Origin: an uncultured Pelagimonas sp. | GTDB taxonomy: Bacteria > Pseudomonadota > Alphaproteobacteria > Rhodobacterales > Rhodobacteraceae | NCBI GenBank assembly: GCA_947497905.1 | Contig: CANMIH010000003.1 | Location: 124,001-188,000, forward strand | DNA: 64,000 bases | Reading direction: 5' to 3' | Part shown: positions 15,473 through 24,681 of the stretch, piece after piece | How the letters are laid out: every line of letters begins with the position of its first letter | Position numbering within the stretch: position 1 is the first letter of the stretch | Notes under the pieces: model-generated | What the model saw: the letters and a program-made list of their open reading frames with translations, nothing else | Databases searched by the model: none | What the model was told of the DNA's origin: nothing | Position numbers and translations under genes: made by a program

Positions 15473-16013
15473 CGTCGCCCTCGATCAGCTCAAAATCGCC
15501 TTCACTGGGGGCGGTGCCATTGGGCGCGTGCGCCACATAAAGCTTCGCACCAAGCGGGCCGCTTACGGGTTCAAAGAATGTGAAACTCTGTTCCCATGAC
15601 ACAGCCCAAAGAGAGGCCTTCACGTCGCGGGCCTTCGCCGTAACAAGGCTGTGCAAGCGGATCTTTTCTGGCGCGCCAACGAATGTCAGGCCCCATGTAT
15701 TATTAAAGACAAGTTGCAACAGCGCGGCACCGATATTGGCCGCCATAACATCGCGTTTCAGCCCCAGCGCATCCCGCGCGACAATGTAAGCGGCCATTTC
15801 CGCGTCAAAGATGGGCGCGTGGCCGGCTAGGATTTCACCGGATTTCGCGCCGTAGCAGGACACATAAACAGCCGGCGCGGCAACGCTGGTTTTCTTCAGC
15901 TCTTCAAGGGTGAATTTACCCTCTATCGTTTTGCAGCTTGTCAGCTCGGGCAAGCGCGCGGCGATGTCATCGCGCACGGCGTCGCGAAGATCATTCAAGA
16001 GGGTTGCAGTCAT
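15465..16013 (-). CDS. Mu gp37-like (DUF1834) tail-completion protein
   Basis: 182 aa from ATG 16013, overlapping the stop of the previous gene (ATGA). Similar to Mu gp37/DUF1834: short N-terminal helix LLNDLRDAVRDDIAARLPE, a central AAYIVARDALG, and a C-terminal WAVSWEQSFTF. Members sit at the head-tail junction or tail completion step. It is the point where Mu-type head genes meet the P2-type baseplate genes. Confidence 0.72.
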   Translation of the reverse strand: MTATLLNDLRDAVRDDIAARLPELTSCKTIEGKFTLEELKKTSVAAPAVYVSCYGAKSGEILAGHAPIFDAEMAAYIVARDALGLKRDVMAANIGAALLQLVFNNTWGLTFVGAPEKIRLHSLVTAKARDVKASLWAVSWEQSFTFFEPVSGPLGAKLYVAHAPNGTAPSEGDFELIEGDDG

Positions 16014-16456
16014 TGCACCAGCCTCCCGAACCAATCTTCGGCCAAGTCTTTCAAGTCGCCTTCATCCTGATTGGAAACGCCAAGGAAGGGACGCGCTGGC
16101 ACGCCGGTGCCGATCTCTTCGCCACCGAAATGGTGGTGTGCGGCGTAGATCATGCCAGAGCCAACTTCGACTTCGGACGCGCTCGAATAGCTGGCCACGC
16201 TTTCCAGAAGGTCGTTTTCAGAAACCAGAAGCGAGTGCTGCCCGTGGTTGCGGGTCTCATCATAGGCTTCTGACCACGCCGCCCATTCCGATCCGTCGGG
16301 CGCTTGCTTGGTTTCAAAGCGTTCACGGGTGGAGCTTTCGAGAATAGCCCCCGCATTGTCTGCGAACTCGCCCAGCTTTGCGCCATGCAATCGTGCGGCG
16401 CGTTGAATGGCTTCTTCCAGTCCAACGGTGGTCAGGGATGCGGCAACACCGGCCAT
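16010..16456 (-). CDS. G: Virion morphogenesis protein (Mu gpG / P2 gpS family)
   Basis: 148 aa. The phage virion morphogenesis family is recognised by W-x-x-W-S-type cores: here PDGSEWAAWSEAYDETRN, then LLVSENDLLESV and AHHHFGGEEIGTGVPARPFLG. Involved in tail completion and head-tail joining. The start at 16456 avoids the upstream TTG that lies inside the preceding stop. Confidence 0.87.
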   Translation of the reverse strand: MAGVAASLTTVGLEEAIQRAARLHGAKLGEFADNAGAILESSTRERFETKQAPDGSEWAAWSEAYDETRNHGQHSLLVSENDLLESVASYSSASEVEVGSGMIYAAHHHFGGEEIGTGVPARPFLGVSNQDEGDLKDLAEDWFGRLVQ

Positions 16457-16458
16457 GC

Positions 16459-16905
16459 TCAAAGCCCCCGCATTTTGGCGCGGGTGAATTCGCGCTCAGG
16501 GCCGCCGCTCACAATCGGGCGCGGGCCTTCCAGCTCAACCGCGTCGCCATCATCGCCAGAGCTTACAGGCGCGGGCAGATCCAGCGCCGCCACGCCTTTT
16601 GAAATCAGCTTTAAATGGTCTTTGGCATCGGTGTAGCGGGTGCGGTGCTCTTCTGAGAGCATGTCCCGCGTTGACGCCAACCGATAAAGCGCGATGTCCA
16701 CACAGAACTGAAGCAACAGATCCGGCGTCGAGGGCAACGGCAGGGTATAGCGCACGCCAATGAATGAATTGATTTCGCCGGTGGCAAGCGTCAGCGCCTT
16801 CGCAACGGCGTCGCTATCAATCACGCCGTCATGGTTCCGATCCGCCACAACAAGGGCGTCTTCGGAATACAGTTCAACAATGTCAGCTTGGGTCGCGTAG
16901 GCCAT
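16459..16905 (-). CDS. Mu gp36-like protein (DUF1320), head-tail connector
   Basis: 148 aa. The DUF1320 signature is seen: MAYATQADIVELYSEDALV, then INSFIGVRYTLPLP and LLQFCVDIALYRL. Homologues follow the major capsid gene in Mu-like phages and probably form the head completion/connector ring. Order capsid - gp35-like - gp36 - gpG matches Mu. Confidence 0.9.
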   Translation of the reverse strand: MAYATQADIVELYSEDALVVADRNHDGVIDSDAVAKALTLATGEINSFIGVRYTLPLPSTPDLLLQFCVDIALYRLASTRDMLSEEHRTRYTDAKDHLKLISKGVAALDLPAPVSSGDDGDAVELEGPRPIVSGGPEREFTRAKMRGL

Positions 16906-16997
16906 AGGTCACCGGGAAAAAGGTGGGCGGCGGCAGAGATACCTAACCGCCCATTCAGTGAGGTGGCGGCGGGAAACCCCGCCACCGGCAGTGATGC

Positions 16998-17390
16998 TTA
17001 TTCGTCGCCTTTTTCGGCGTCGGTGCGATTGGCTTGGATTGCGTCCCAAGCCTCATCGCGATCAGCGGCGCGGATCTTGCCGAACCCGTCACCAAGGCGG
17101 TCACGGATGGCGTCCACCTTGGGCTTGCCGTCCTGTCCGAAATCCTCCGGCGACAGAAGCTGGATCACTTCAGCAATCCGGGCGTGCAGCTCATTGGGCG
17201 GGTTGGCCGCCTCAATCTCCGCTTCCGTGGCCTCAGTGATCCGCACCATCTTTTCGGCCTTCAGGATCTTCCATTGCGTGTCCGAGAAATCATCCTTCGC
17301 AACGAACTTGCCTTCAGGCGGAAAATGCGTTCCGCAACGCCAGAACCCGGTTAGGCCAAGGCCGCAAATCTTGATGTCTTTCGTCATCAT
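16998..17390 (-). CDS. Mu gp35-like small protein
   Basis: 130 aa with AGGAG seven bases before the start. It resembles the FluMu gp35/HI1506-type proteins found between the capsid and gp36: N-terminal ICGLGLTGFWRCGTHFP, then KILKAEKMVRITEATEAE, and a helical C-terminus. Role unknown, possibly capsid decoration or connector. Call rests on position and the short N-terminal pattern. Confidence 0.7.
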   Translation of the reverse strand: MMTKDIKICGLGLTGFWRCGTHFPPEGKFVAKDDFSDTQWKILKAEKMVRITEATEAEIEAANPPNELHARIAEVIQLLSPEDFGQDGKPKVDAIRDRLGDGFGKIRAADRDEAWDAIQANRTDAEKGDE

Positions 17391-17399
17391 CCGCGCTCC

Positions 17400-18311
17400 T
17401 TATGCCGCCCAGTCGGTGTCAAGCACCTCGACCGCGTTGTAATTGGAGTTGGACGCCCCGCCTTCACCGAGCATGACCTTGACGGTCTTGTTGGCCCGCG
17501 ACCGAAGCTTGGGACCGACAACCAGCAGATTGGGTGTGATACCCAACGGACGCCCGTTTTCGTCGCGAAGACCGCGCATAGCTTCGATTGCCACGTCCAA
17601 GCTATCGCCGTTCAGTTCAGCATTAGACGCACGCGCCATTTGCCAAAGACCGAAGCCCACGTTGCAACGCCCATCAGCGCCATAAACGAACTCTTTGTTC
17701 ATGAAGACGTGCCCGGAAAGCTGCGGATTGGTCAGCGACACGAACTGGGGCTTCTTGCGCTCCTGATAAATCAGAGGCTTCAGCGGACGGGTCGTGTCCA
17801 GCAGGTACCACCACGGGTTTTCTGCCAACCCACTGGCATCAACGTTAGATGCAGTAATCTGGCCGCCCGCGTCATTGAACGACGGGTGGTCCGTGTCAAA
17901 GAAGTATTGCCCGTCGAAGCAAGTCGTGGTGCGGCCCTGCGCCATCAGGCCAAAAGTCAGGTCATCGGGTTGTTGCGCCGCGCTCATGCCCATCTCAGCA
18001 AAGAGCGGCGAATAGATCCCGAGGTTGTCATCCTCGATGTCGTTGCGATCTACGCCAACCGTGGCTTCAAAGTCTTTGTTGGCGATGGTGTAGCCATGCG
18101 CCGCCATATCTTTGATGACACGTGCGCCGACCCATTCCCGCATTTTGGGGAACTTGCCCAGCCAGCCGTAGGTCTCGGACCCGGATGTGGATTTGATGAC
18201 GGTCGCCACCTTTTCGAAATCCGACTGCGGGCGCGTCGCGTTGAACGCATCCTGAAAGTTCTTTTTGAAGCCGACCTGAAGGGCCGCAACATTTGCTGGT
18301 GTCGTCAACAT
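17400..18311 (-). CDS. T: Major capsid protein (Mu gpT family)
   Basis: 303 aa, the usual size of Mu gpT. Motifs include ANVAALQVGFKKNFQDAF, the EKVATVIKSTSGSETYGWLG block and GLMAQGRTTTCFDGQYFFDT. It builds the icosahedral shell. GGAGT ribosome binding site eight bases upstream. Preceded by the protease/scaffold gene as in Mu. Confidence 0.95.
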   Translation of the reverse strand: MLTTPANVAALQVGFKKNFQDAFNATRPQSDFEKVATVIKSTSGSETYGWLGKFPKMREWVGARVIKDMAAHGYTIANKDFEATVGVDRNDIEDDNLGIYSPLFAEMGMSAAQQPDDLTFGLMAQGRTTTCFDGQYFFDTDHPSFNDAGGQITASNVDASGLAENPWWYLLDTTRPLKPLIYQERKKPQFVSLTNPQLSGHVFMNKEFVYGADGRCNVGFGLWQMARASNAELNGDSLDVAIEAMRGLRDENGRPLGITPNLLVVGPKLRSRANKTVKVMLGEGGASNSNYNAVEVLDTDWAA

Positions 18312-18317
18312 GGCGCG

Positions 18318-18812
18318 TTACTCCTGCGCGTCAGCCGCTTTTTGAGCGGCGAAGTCTTCGGGGGAGATGTCCAGAGCGTTGCACACGGCAAGTTCGTCAG
18401 CGGACAGGGTGGATGCGCCGGTAGCTTGTCCCGGATCATCGGGCAGTTCCACGTCGCCGCCGATTTCAGGGGTCGCGCCGACCATCTTCTGAAACTCATC
18501 AATCCCGCCCGCAGAACGGCACGCGGCGATGTGGTAGTCGCGGCTGGCCGGTGCAATCTTGCCCGCCTTCACAGCGGCCCCAACGGCGTCGGTGATTTCG
18601 GTTTCAAGGCGGGTTTCCTCGCCCTTTTCGAATTCCTTCACGCGGTTCAGGGCCAGCTCATAGTCGGCCTTGGGCACGTACTTGGCCGGGTCTGGCGTTT
18701 CGGCGCGGTTGCGGGCCGTGGCTTCGTCAGTCTTCAGCTTGGTGATGGCCTCAACAGCGTCACCTTCTGAAGCACTTGAGTTCAGCCCAAGCGCCTCTAG
18801 GATTTTATCCAT
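18318..18812 (-). CDS. Z: Internal scaffold gene nested in the protease gene (Mu gpZ type)
   Basis: An in-frame ATG at 18812 (MDKILEALGLNSSASEGDA) is preceded by GGAG seven bases upstream, whereas the full-length start lacks one. In Mu the scaffold Z is produced from the 3' part of I in the same way. The product would be 164 aa, mostly helical and acidic. Confidence 0.6.
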   Translation of the reverse strand: MDKILEALGLNSSASEGDAVEAITKLKTDEATARNRAETPDPAKYVPKADYELALNRVKEFEKGEETRLETEITDAVGAAVKAGKIAPASRDYHIAACRSAGGIDEFQKMVGATPEIGGDVELPDDPGQATGASTLSADELAVCNALDISPEDFAAQKAADAQE

Positions 18813-19295
18813 GGGGGTCTCCGGTAAATCGCCCTCGGATTGATTGAGGGCCACAAGATCAAGGTTGGGATTGTTGGTCAGACCCGCCGACACCATTCGA
18901 GTGATGGCACCAGAGCGGCGGCCATGGCTGAAGACCGGCGAAAGATAACCGTAGAACCGGGACGTGATCAGCTCGCGCCCCTTCTCGTTCCAATCGACCT
19001 TCCCCCAAAGCCCCGAGTTGCGGGCCTCAAGTTCCGTGATCCAACCCATGGCCGGGGCGGGTTCGCCCAATGCGCCTTTGATTTGGGTTGAATGTTCGAT
19101 GTCGATTGGCAGGCGCACGCCGCGTTCTTTGAAGCCATTCAACAAAGCCGGGGCGTCCTGCATCGACCAAGCGCGGCCATCGGCCCCTTTGATCGTCTTT
19201 CCTTCGGGCAAAAGCTGCACCCATTCCGGAGCGTCACCTCCGCCGGAAAAGTTCAACGCCAGAGGCTCGAAAAATATGTGTTGGGTCTTGTCCAT
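18318..19295 (-). CDS. I: Prohead protease with fused scaffold (Mu gpI type)
   Basis: 325 aa. The N-terminal half is the Mu-like I protease (WVQLLPEGKTIKGADGRAW; LPIDIEHSTQIKG; PAPAMGWITELEAR). The C-terminal half is helical scaffold. It processes the prohead during maturation. The start codon follows an 11-bp hairpin and has no Shine-Dalgarno sequence. First gene of the capsid operon, and the site corresponds to the Mu late promoter PI. Confidence 0.9.
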   Translation of the reverse strand: MDKTQHIFFEPLALNFSGGGDAPEWVQLLPEGKTIKGADGRAWSMQDAPALLNGFKERGVRLPIDIEHSTQIKGALGEPAPAMGWITELEARNSGLWGKVDWNEKGRELITSRFYGYLSPVFSHGRRSGAITRMVSAGLTNNPNLDLVALNQSEGDLPETPMDKILEALGLNSSASEGDAVEAITKLKTDEATARNRAETPDPAKYVPKADYELALNRVKEFEKGEETRLETEITDAVGAAVKAGKIAPASRDYHIAACRSAGGIDEFQKMVGATPEIGGDVELPDDPGQATGASTLSADELAVCNALDISPEDFAAQKAADAQE

Positions 19296-19303
19296 GAAAA
19301 GGA

Positions 19304-19352
19304 CAATGCCCCGGCGAACCGGGGCATTGCGCCCCGACAGGTGTCGGGGGTA
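19304..19352 (-). promoter_or_regulatory. Late-promoter-type region before the protease gene (PI): CCCGACA dyad plus hairpin
   Basis: On the minus strand, a dyad CCCCGACA-CC-TGTCGGGG (19333-19352) is followed by a perfect 11-bp stem with a UUCG loop (19304-19329) and then TCCTTTTC and the protease ATG. The same dyad lies before the endolysin gene. These are the two places where Mu has activator-dependent late promoters. The second hairpin could also terminate upstream transcripts. Confidence 0.5.
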
Positions 19353-19647
19353 GTTTCGTGCCGTTTCATGAAAATTGAGAAAAGCCGCTCAGAGCACCGC
19401 TCAGGGCCTTTAACGCGCTTAGGCTACAGTGCCTCAGAATTTCGCGCAAGCGCGCTCCTAGGGTATTAAATGGGTATTAAATGAGCCTGCTAGGATCTTG
19501 GCCCGGACTGCATTTGCCACTTTCCCCGCAGATTGGCCCAAAAACCTTGAATTTCAGCCCAAAAATCGATATTTCACACATGCCTGAGTAAAGTATCCCG
19601 TCTAGCCGTCCTTGAGGCGCGGGGGAAGTGACGTCCCCCCAGGCATA
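19353..19647 (-). other. Intergenic region between head-morphogenesis and protease genes
   Basis: About 295 bp without a convincing gene. It contains a tandem 12-bp repeat, GGGTATTAAATG twice (19461-19483, plus strand), and a GCGC-rich palindrome just beside it. Likely a transcription boundary. Confidence 0.5.
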
Positions 19648-20841
19648 CTAATCCCTTACAGTTTCCGTTCTCTCTCTAAGCCGCTTCAGGTAGCGCTTGG
19701 ATTGCGCTCGATAGAGTGTCGAAAGATAGTTTTCCGCGCCATCCGCCGTCCGCTTGATCACAGCCACCCACGGCAGATCCCCGCGACCGATCAAGACCAG
19801 GTGCGTCGCACCCTGCAGTCTGATTTCCGCGCCCTCTAACAGATCCGGGATAACCGGGTATCCGCCCGCCTCGATCTCCGGGTGCTTCGCCCGCGCCTTC
19901 GCCGCCGTATAGTCTGAGAGCTGCACGACACGCGACTTTGCGCCCAGGCGTTCCGCCAGATCATCGGGCAACATAGCAACCGGCGCGGTACCGCTGGCGC
20001 TGCCATCATGGATGCGCTGAACCCGCCAAGAGCTTGCCATGTCCTTTGCAGCGACGCGGGCAATGTCAGGGTCAGCGGTGTTTAAACGCCCCCGGAGATA
20101 CGCTTCAGCATTGGCCTGACGAAACGCGCCGGGGTTCATTTCCCAACCGGCATCAATGCCAATGGGAATGTCTTTGTATTCCCCGGTGCGTGCCACGAAC
20201 TCTTCGCGGGTTTCAATGCGCGGGCTTTCCGAGACCCCGCGCCGCTCCGCTTCGCGCCGGGTGATCTGGCGAACGTGACATTTGCAGTTCCAGCCGTTCG
20301 GCGGGTACCAGCTTCGCCAGAACGGATCATCAACCGGCAAAACCATTCCGGCCTTATTCTGGTGGTGGGGCCGGTGCTTTTCACTCGGACCAAGTAAATA
20401 GACCAGATAGGGCAAGGCAGACTTATTGCGCTCGATGCGATCCCATTGGCCAGCCGCGCGCGCCGATCTCATGTTGGCGCGATAGATCGTCTTCAGGCGG
20501 CGCGGACTGCCCAGTTGCACTTTGACCATTTCGCCAGTCACCGGGTCGCGCATCTCCTGCACGCCCCACCAGCCAAGCTTGCGCAAGCGCGGCTCCAGCT
20601 CCTTCGCAAACTGATCATAGGGCACGCCCGCTTCCATGGCGTCGCTAAGCGCCGTTTGAATGGACGTTAAAACATCCATCTTCATGGCCTTCGCCACAGT
20701 AAACGCGACGGCGTGTTCTTCGGCCTCTACATCTTCCCAGGCGAAGGACGGCTTCAGCCCTTTATTGCGAAAGAAGCTGGTGACCTCGGGCGGCGGGCCG
20801 GGATTGAAACTGTAACCCGGTTTGTCCGTCGGCTCAGCCAT
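19648..20841 (-). CDS. F: Head morphogenesis protein (Mu gp30 / SPP1 gp7 family)
   Basis: 397 aa. Minor head protein present in few copies near the portal. The N-terminal part is Mu gpF-like (YSFNPGPPPEVTSFFRNKGL), and the family core is at about 180-270 with CKCHVRQITRREAERRG, the conserved Cys-x-Cys motif of this family. Start overlaps the portal stop by 8 bases. The C-terminal 100 residues resemble a small added domain. Confidence 0.9.
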   Translation of the reverse strand: MAEPTDKPGYSFNPGPPPEVTSFFRNKGLKPSFAWEDVEAEEHAVAFTVAKAMKMDVLTSIQTALSDAMEAGVPYDQFAKELEPRLRKLGWWGVQEMRDPVTGEMVKVQLGSPRRLKTIYRANMRSARAAGQWDRIERNKSALPYLVYLLGPSEKHRPHHQNKAGMVLPVDDPFWRSWYPPNGWNCKCHVRQITRREAERRGVSESPRIETREEFVARTGEYKDIPIGIDAGWEMNPGAFRQANAEAYLRGRLNTADPDIARVAAKDMASSWRVQRIHDGSASGTAPVAMLPDDLAERLGAKSRVVQLSDYTAAKARAKHPEIEAGGYPVIPDLLEGAEIRLQGATHLVLIGRGDLPWVAVIKRTADGAENYLSTLYRAQSKRYLKRLRERTETVRD

Positions 20842-22387
20842 CGGCCCGATCCCCCAGCGCCCGCGCCTGCACCATGGATTTCACAAGCCCATCTACAAAC
20901 ACGCGGGTGTCCATTTGCGGATAGGCCTGCGCCAAGAGCGATTGTGCATCTTCATAGCTTTCAGCAGTTGCCAACAGATCCGCTACCGGCGCGATCAGAT
21001 CCCCCATGGTGGCGTCCCAATTCTCGCCCAGGGCATCTTGCACCGCGTCCAGCTCGTCAAACCCGCCCACATCTTCAGAGCGGTTTTTCGCTTCGCTTTC
21101 CGCCTCTTTTGGTTGTGCCTGGTCTTTGGCTTTTGCGGCGGGCACTAGGATGTCGTCGTCGTCATCCGGGGTCGAATAGCCAAGCTTTTCTCGGACCTCA
21201 GATTGTTTGATCTTCACCCCACGATCCGCCGCCGAAAAGGTGTGTTTCAGGACCAAATCCAGATCTTCAGCTTCTTCAATGAGGATCTTGATTTCGGGGT
21301 AATCGGCCTGCGGGCCATAGTGCAGATCAACATAGGGCTTCACCAAGTCGCCGTTGATTGTGCCACTCACTGATCTCGCATCAGACTTGGAAATGTCGTG
21401 GCGCACCTCATTATGCACTTCGGCCTGCGCCTGCGACGACCCATTGTCCGACGTCATGGTTTGCCCAAGCACGCCCTTTGACGTTTGCTCATCTGCCCAC
21501 CGCGCGAACTTTTCAAAGATGTCGTTGCCTGGCCCCGCCCCGATCTGCTCGAAATCAATATCCATGCCCTTGGGCAAAACAGCGGCGGCGTCGGTACCGA
21601 TATTGGCAACAGCGCGGAACAAGACCTTCACATCATCCTTGGTCGCCTCCGGCCCATACCGGCCCAGCCGCAACGGCAACCCATAGGTTTCAATGAAGGC
21701 AATCCAGTCTTTGACCGTATAGGATTTACAGAGGTGCGAGAACGCGGACAGGCGCGCCAGACCGCCACGGAATGCAAGGCCAGTCTTCAGCTTGGCCCGG
21801 TGCGAAATCCATTTGTAAGGTTGAAGGGGGATACCGTGGACCGGCTCGCGCTCATCCAGCAGACGGATCTCATCGCCGGTGTCGCGGTCGAACGTGAAGA
21901 ACCGAGCGTCTGCGTGTTTGAAGCGCTCGATCCACCAGCGTTTGGTATCGCGGCCCCAAATGATTTGGACGTTAGAAAACCCCTTGCCCAGGCTGTCCAA
22001 TAGATCTTCAACCAGATCTGCAAACCCATGATGCTCCGCAATGTTTTCGCGTACATCATCGGCAATCTTCTTGTCCTGCGGGCTATCAGAGGCCGCTTTG
22101 ACAATCGGTTCCACCCCAGAAATCGCGCGCTTTCGGATGCCCAGCACGGACGCATAGTGCTGGTCGCGCTCTTCCATTTCTTCAGCAAGGGTCAGATAGG
22201 CCGCAAGGTCGCCGTCGTTTGCCGCCGCCAAGATCCGTGCCAGTTTCTCCGGTGTCAGGCCGGTGGCAACGCTTTGTTGCCAGACTGATCGAATGGACGT
22301 CACGCCCGGTTGCGCCACATCTTCAGTCATCAAAGCTGTTTCAAATGGCCGCCCGGATTGGTCCAGCACTGTGCTTTTCATTTTCAT
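20834..22387 (-). CDS. H: Portal protein (Mu gp29, DUF935)
   Basis: 517 aa. DUF935 family portal: ATGLTPEKLARILAAANDGD, YASVLGIRKRAISGVEP, a RKWFIERFKH-like segment and KDWIAFIETYGLPLRLGRY. It forms the dodecameric DNA channel at one capsid vertex. The start at 22387 overlaps the terminase stop (TGATG) with AAGGGG upstream; an ATG two codons earlier is less well placed. Confidence 0.94.
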   Translation of the reverse strand: MKMKSTVLDQSGRPFETALMTEDVAQPGVTSIRSVWQQSVATGLTPEKLARILAAANDGDLAAYLTLAEEMEERDQHYASVLGIRKRAISGVEPIVKAASDSPQDKKIADDVRENIAEHHGFADLVEDLLDSLGKGFSNVQIIWGRDTKRWWIERFKHADARFFTFDRDTGDEIRLLDEREPVHGIPLQPYKWISHRAKLKTGLAFRGGLARLSAFSHLCKSYTVKDWIAFIETYGLPLRLGRYGPEATKDDVKVLFRAVANIGTDAAAVLPKGMDIDFEQIGAGPGNDIFEKFARWADEQTSKGVLGQTMTSDNGSSQAQAEVHNEVRHDISKSDARSVSGTINGDLVKPYVDLHYGPQADYPEIKILIEEAEDLDLVLKHTFSAADRGVKIKQSEVREKLGYSTPDDDDDILVPAAKAKDQAQPKEAESEAKNRSEDVGGFDELDAVQDALGENWDATMGDLIAPVADLLATAESYEDAQSLLAQAYPQMDTRVFVDGLVKSMVQARALGDRADG

Positions 22388-23820
22388 CACCATGCCCCTT
22401 TTTGTGCCCGGAACCCGCCGGTTATTTTGATGTCTCGTTCAACCGCCTGCGTGAAATCCGGGGGCACCGGCGTGTACACCATAGGCTGGTACTCAGTTTC
22501 AGACGCAGCAACCGCCAAAGCCGCCGCCCAAAATCGGTCGGCGTGCCCATCAGAGCTTCCATCAGCAACAAGGCGGCGAATGCCAGATTGCCCGGTTGTT
22601 GATTTGATGGCGTGCAGATCCGCCCGCAATTCCGGCTGGCCTTCGGGAATGAGAACCCGCCGATCTTCCATCCCGTCCTTCAGGCCAGAGGCCAGCGCCA
22701 ACTTGGATGTCGCGCTAAACAGCACGCCTTCAACCCGGCTTTCGCCGTGGTTGCGCTTGGCATCTTCAACAGGCTTTTCGCCCATGCCGGTTTGGTCCAT
22801 GGCGCAACGCACCACGCGGTACCGGCGGAACACATCCGCCAAAAGCTCGTCTTGCCGCGCGAAGGTAATGCGCTTTTCTGCGATGATTTCGCGGGTGACC
22901 AGATGACCGCCCACCAGCTCCAACACCCAAATGACAAACAGGTCATTGCGGGCGGCGATGTCGACGCCAACAAAGCATGGCCCGCCACCATAAAGGGCCG
23001 GATGTCCCGCCAGCCGTGCTTCACACGACGAAATCAATTCATAGGGTAGCCACGCGCTCGCGGCATCCATCCACTTCAGAAGGAATTCTTGATCCCATGC
23101 GTCCTGGTCATTCAGCGCCAGCCGCAATTCTTCAGGGTCAACATCAAGTCCCTGTTTAACGGCCTCGTAAATATCAACCACATGCTTGGACCAGTTATTG
23201 CCTTCAGTGGTCATCAGCTCGTGGAACTTGTTGCCCTTGCCATTGGGCGTGGAAATCACTCGCAGCTTGTTGTTGTTCCGAATGATCACCGGAAACGCCG
23301 ACGCCCAGATCCGGCGCGCGTCCGCATGGAATGCAAATTCGTCAAGGATCAGATTGCCGCCGAAACCACGCGCTGCATCAGGTGACGCAGAGATAGCGGT
23401 GATCCGCGACCCGGTCGGAAAGCGCACCTCCTGCGCCTTATATGTGGCCTCTTCCACATCAATCAGATGCGTTTGCCCGTTCTGGACCACCTCGCGCTTA
23501 TGCGCCGGAACAATGAAATCCTCTTCGGAAAACTCAGGCTGGCCCTTCTTCACCAATGAGCCATAGACCTCATAATAGGCCTTGGTCATAGGTTTAATGG
23601 CCTCTTCAATGGCCTCTTTAGCGGTGTTCTCAGACCGGCTTAGGATCGTCCAGCGATCACGCACGCCGTTGATTTCGGCCTGAATGCAGTCGTCAACACA
23701 CTCGCCACATGTGCCAAAGGTCTTGCCGCCCCGGCGGGTCATCTTCCCGATTTTGAATCGGGACTTATCGTTTATCCAGGCCTTCTGATACGGCAGGAAC
23801 TCAATGACATGTTCACTCAT
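22387..23820 (-). CDS. Terminase large subunit (Mu gp28 type)
   Basis: 477 aa. Packaging ATPase and nuclease. Walker-A-like MTRRGGKTFG at residues about 27-36, Walker B NLILDEFAFH near 175, and a C-terminal RNase-H-type nuclease domain starting at FVGVDIAARNDLFVIW with a later CAMDQTGMGEKP. For a transposing phage it cuts host-flanked DNA by headful packaging. Follows the DUF3486 small-terminase gene. Confidence 0.95.
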   Translation of the reverse strand: MSEHVIEFLPYQKAWINDKSRFKIGKMTRRGGKTFGTCGECVDDCIQAEINGVRDRWTILSRSENTAKEAIEEAIKPMTKAYYEVYGSLVKKGQPEFSEEDFIVPAHKREVVQNGQTHLIDVEEATYKAQEVRFPTGSRITAISASPDAARGFGGNLILDEFAFHADARRIWASAFPVIIRNNNKLRVISTPNGKGNKFHELMTTEGNNWSKHVVDIYEAVKQGLDVDPEELRLALNDQDAWDQEFLLKWMDAASAWLPYELISSCEARLAGHPALYGGGPCFVGVDIAARNDLFVIWVLELVGGHLVTREIIAEKRITFARQDELLADVFRRYRVVRCAMDQTGMGEKPVEDAKRNHGESRVEGVLFSATSKLALASGLKDGMEDRRVLIPEGQPELRADLHAIKSTTGQSGIRRLVADGSSDGHADRFWAAALAVAASETEYQPMVYTPVPPDFTQAVERDIKITGGFRAQKGAW

Positions 23821-24377
23821 CCGAACCCCATGATTTCACGGGCGCGCTGAGCGGCTTCTCTCTCAATGTCCCCTGCCCCTTCTGCGGTCTCTAGCTTGGC
23901 TTCCATTTCCAGCCGCGCCGCCTCTCGCGCCTCTTTGGCGATGCGCTCGCGCTCATCATTCTGGATCTTCTCGCGGATACCAGACGACGCCATTAGATCC
24001 TTCAGCATCCGGCCAAGGTTCATTAGGTCCTTGGGTTCAAGGTTGTTTCCCTCTTCGCGGACTGACTGGATCATATGCACGGCGCTGGTGGCGATCATCT
24101 GCATAAGCACTTTATGCAGCTCGCCTTCGGCCTCGATGTCCATGTCCGCCAACAAGGTTTCAGCCAGGGAAAAGGCCTCGCGCTGATCCTTCAGAGCCTT
24201 CGCGAAATTGCCCACAGCGGTCTTACCGATCGTCAGCGTCTGACCGCTTTCTTCCAGGCGGAAATTCAGCGCTTCGGTGACGTCGATGATTTGACCAAAG
24301 CCGCGTTCCGCCAACTCTTCAGAAAGCCAGCGGCGGATCTCATCAGGGATTAAGTCAAGCTTTGCGACTGGGAGCAT
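23817..24377 (-). CDS. Mu gp27-like protein (DUF3486), probable small terminase
   Basis: 186 aa. DUF3486 family: KLDLIPDEIRRWLSEELAERG, the FLRLEESG-like start of a helical array and NLGRMLKDLMASS. Position immediately before gp28 fits the small terminase role. Overlaps the large subunit gene by 4 bases. Confidence 0.9.
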   Translation of the reverse strand: MLPVAKLDLIPDEIRRWLSEELAERGFGQIIDVTEALNFRLEESGQTLTIGKTAVGNFAKALKDQREAFSLAETLLADMDIEAEGELHKVLMQMIATSAVHMIQSVREEGNNLEPKDLMNLGRMLKDLMASSGIREKIQNDERERIAKEAREAARLEMEAKLETAEGAGDIEREAAQRAREIMGFG

Positions 24378-24378
24378 G

Positions 24379-24678
24379 TCAGGACCCCGGACGGGGGCGC
24401 TTCACGCCGGGATGCTTCACCAGACCTTGGGCCACTTCAACGCCGCGCACGGTAGCTGTGGCCACGATGAAATTGCCATGATCCTTAACCGTCGCAAGCC
24501 CCTGTTCTTTGAGCCAATTCACTTCGCTTGTGGTTTGGTCGCGGGTAAACCCAATCCCCATTTTAGGCAGAAGGTTGGTCATCATTGAAACATTCGACGT
24601 GTGCTGTGGCGCATCTTCCAACATGCGCAAAATCGCAATACGCGCGTGTTGGCGCAATTCTTCCAAATAGTCGGCCAT
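24379..24678 (-). CDS. Mu gp26-type phage protein with winged-helix-like fold
   Basis: 99 aa. Small phage protein of the type found between DUF2730 and DUF3486 genes: MADYLEELRQHARIAILRML, ISV-like middle (SNVSMMTNLLPKMG), VNWLKEQGLATV and a G-x-EVAQGL end. The pattern helix-turn-helix plus beta wing suggests DNA binding, but its role is not known. Confidence 0.75.
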   Translation of the reverse strand: MADYLEELRQHARIAILRMLEDAPQHTSNVSMMTNLLPKMGIGFTRDQTTSEVNWLKEQGLATVKDHGNFIVATATVRGVEVAQGLVKHPGVKRPRPGS

Positions 24679-24681
24679 TGA

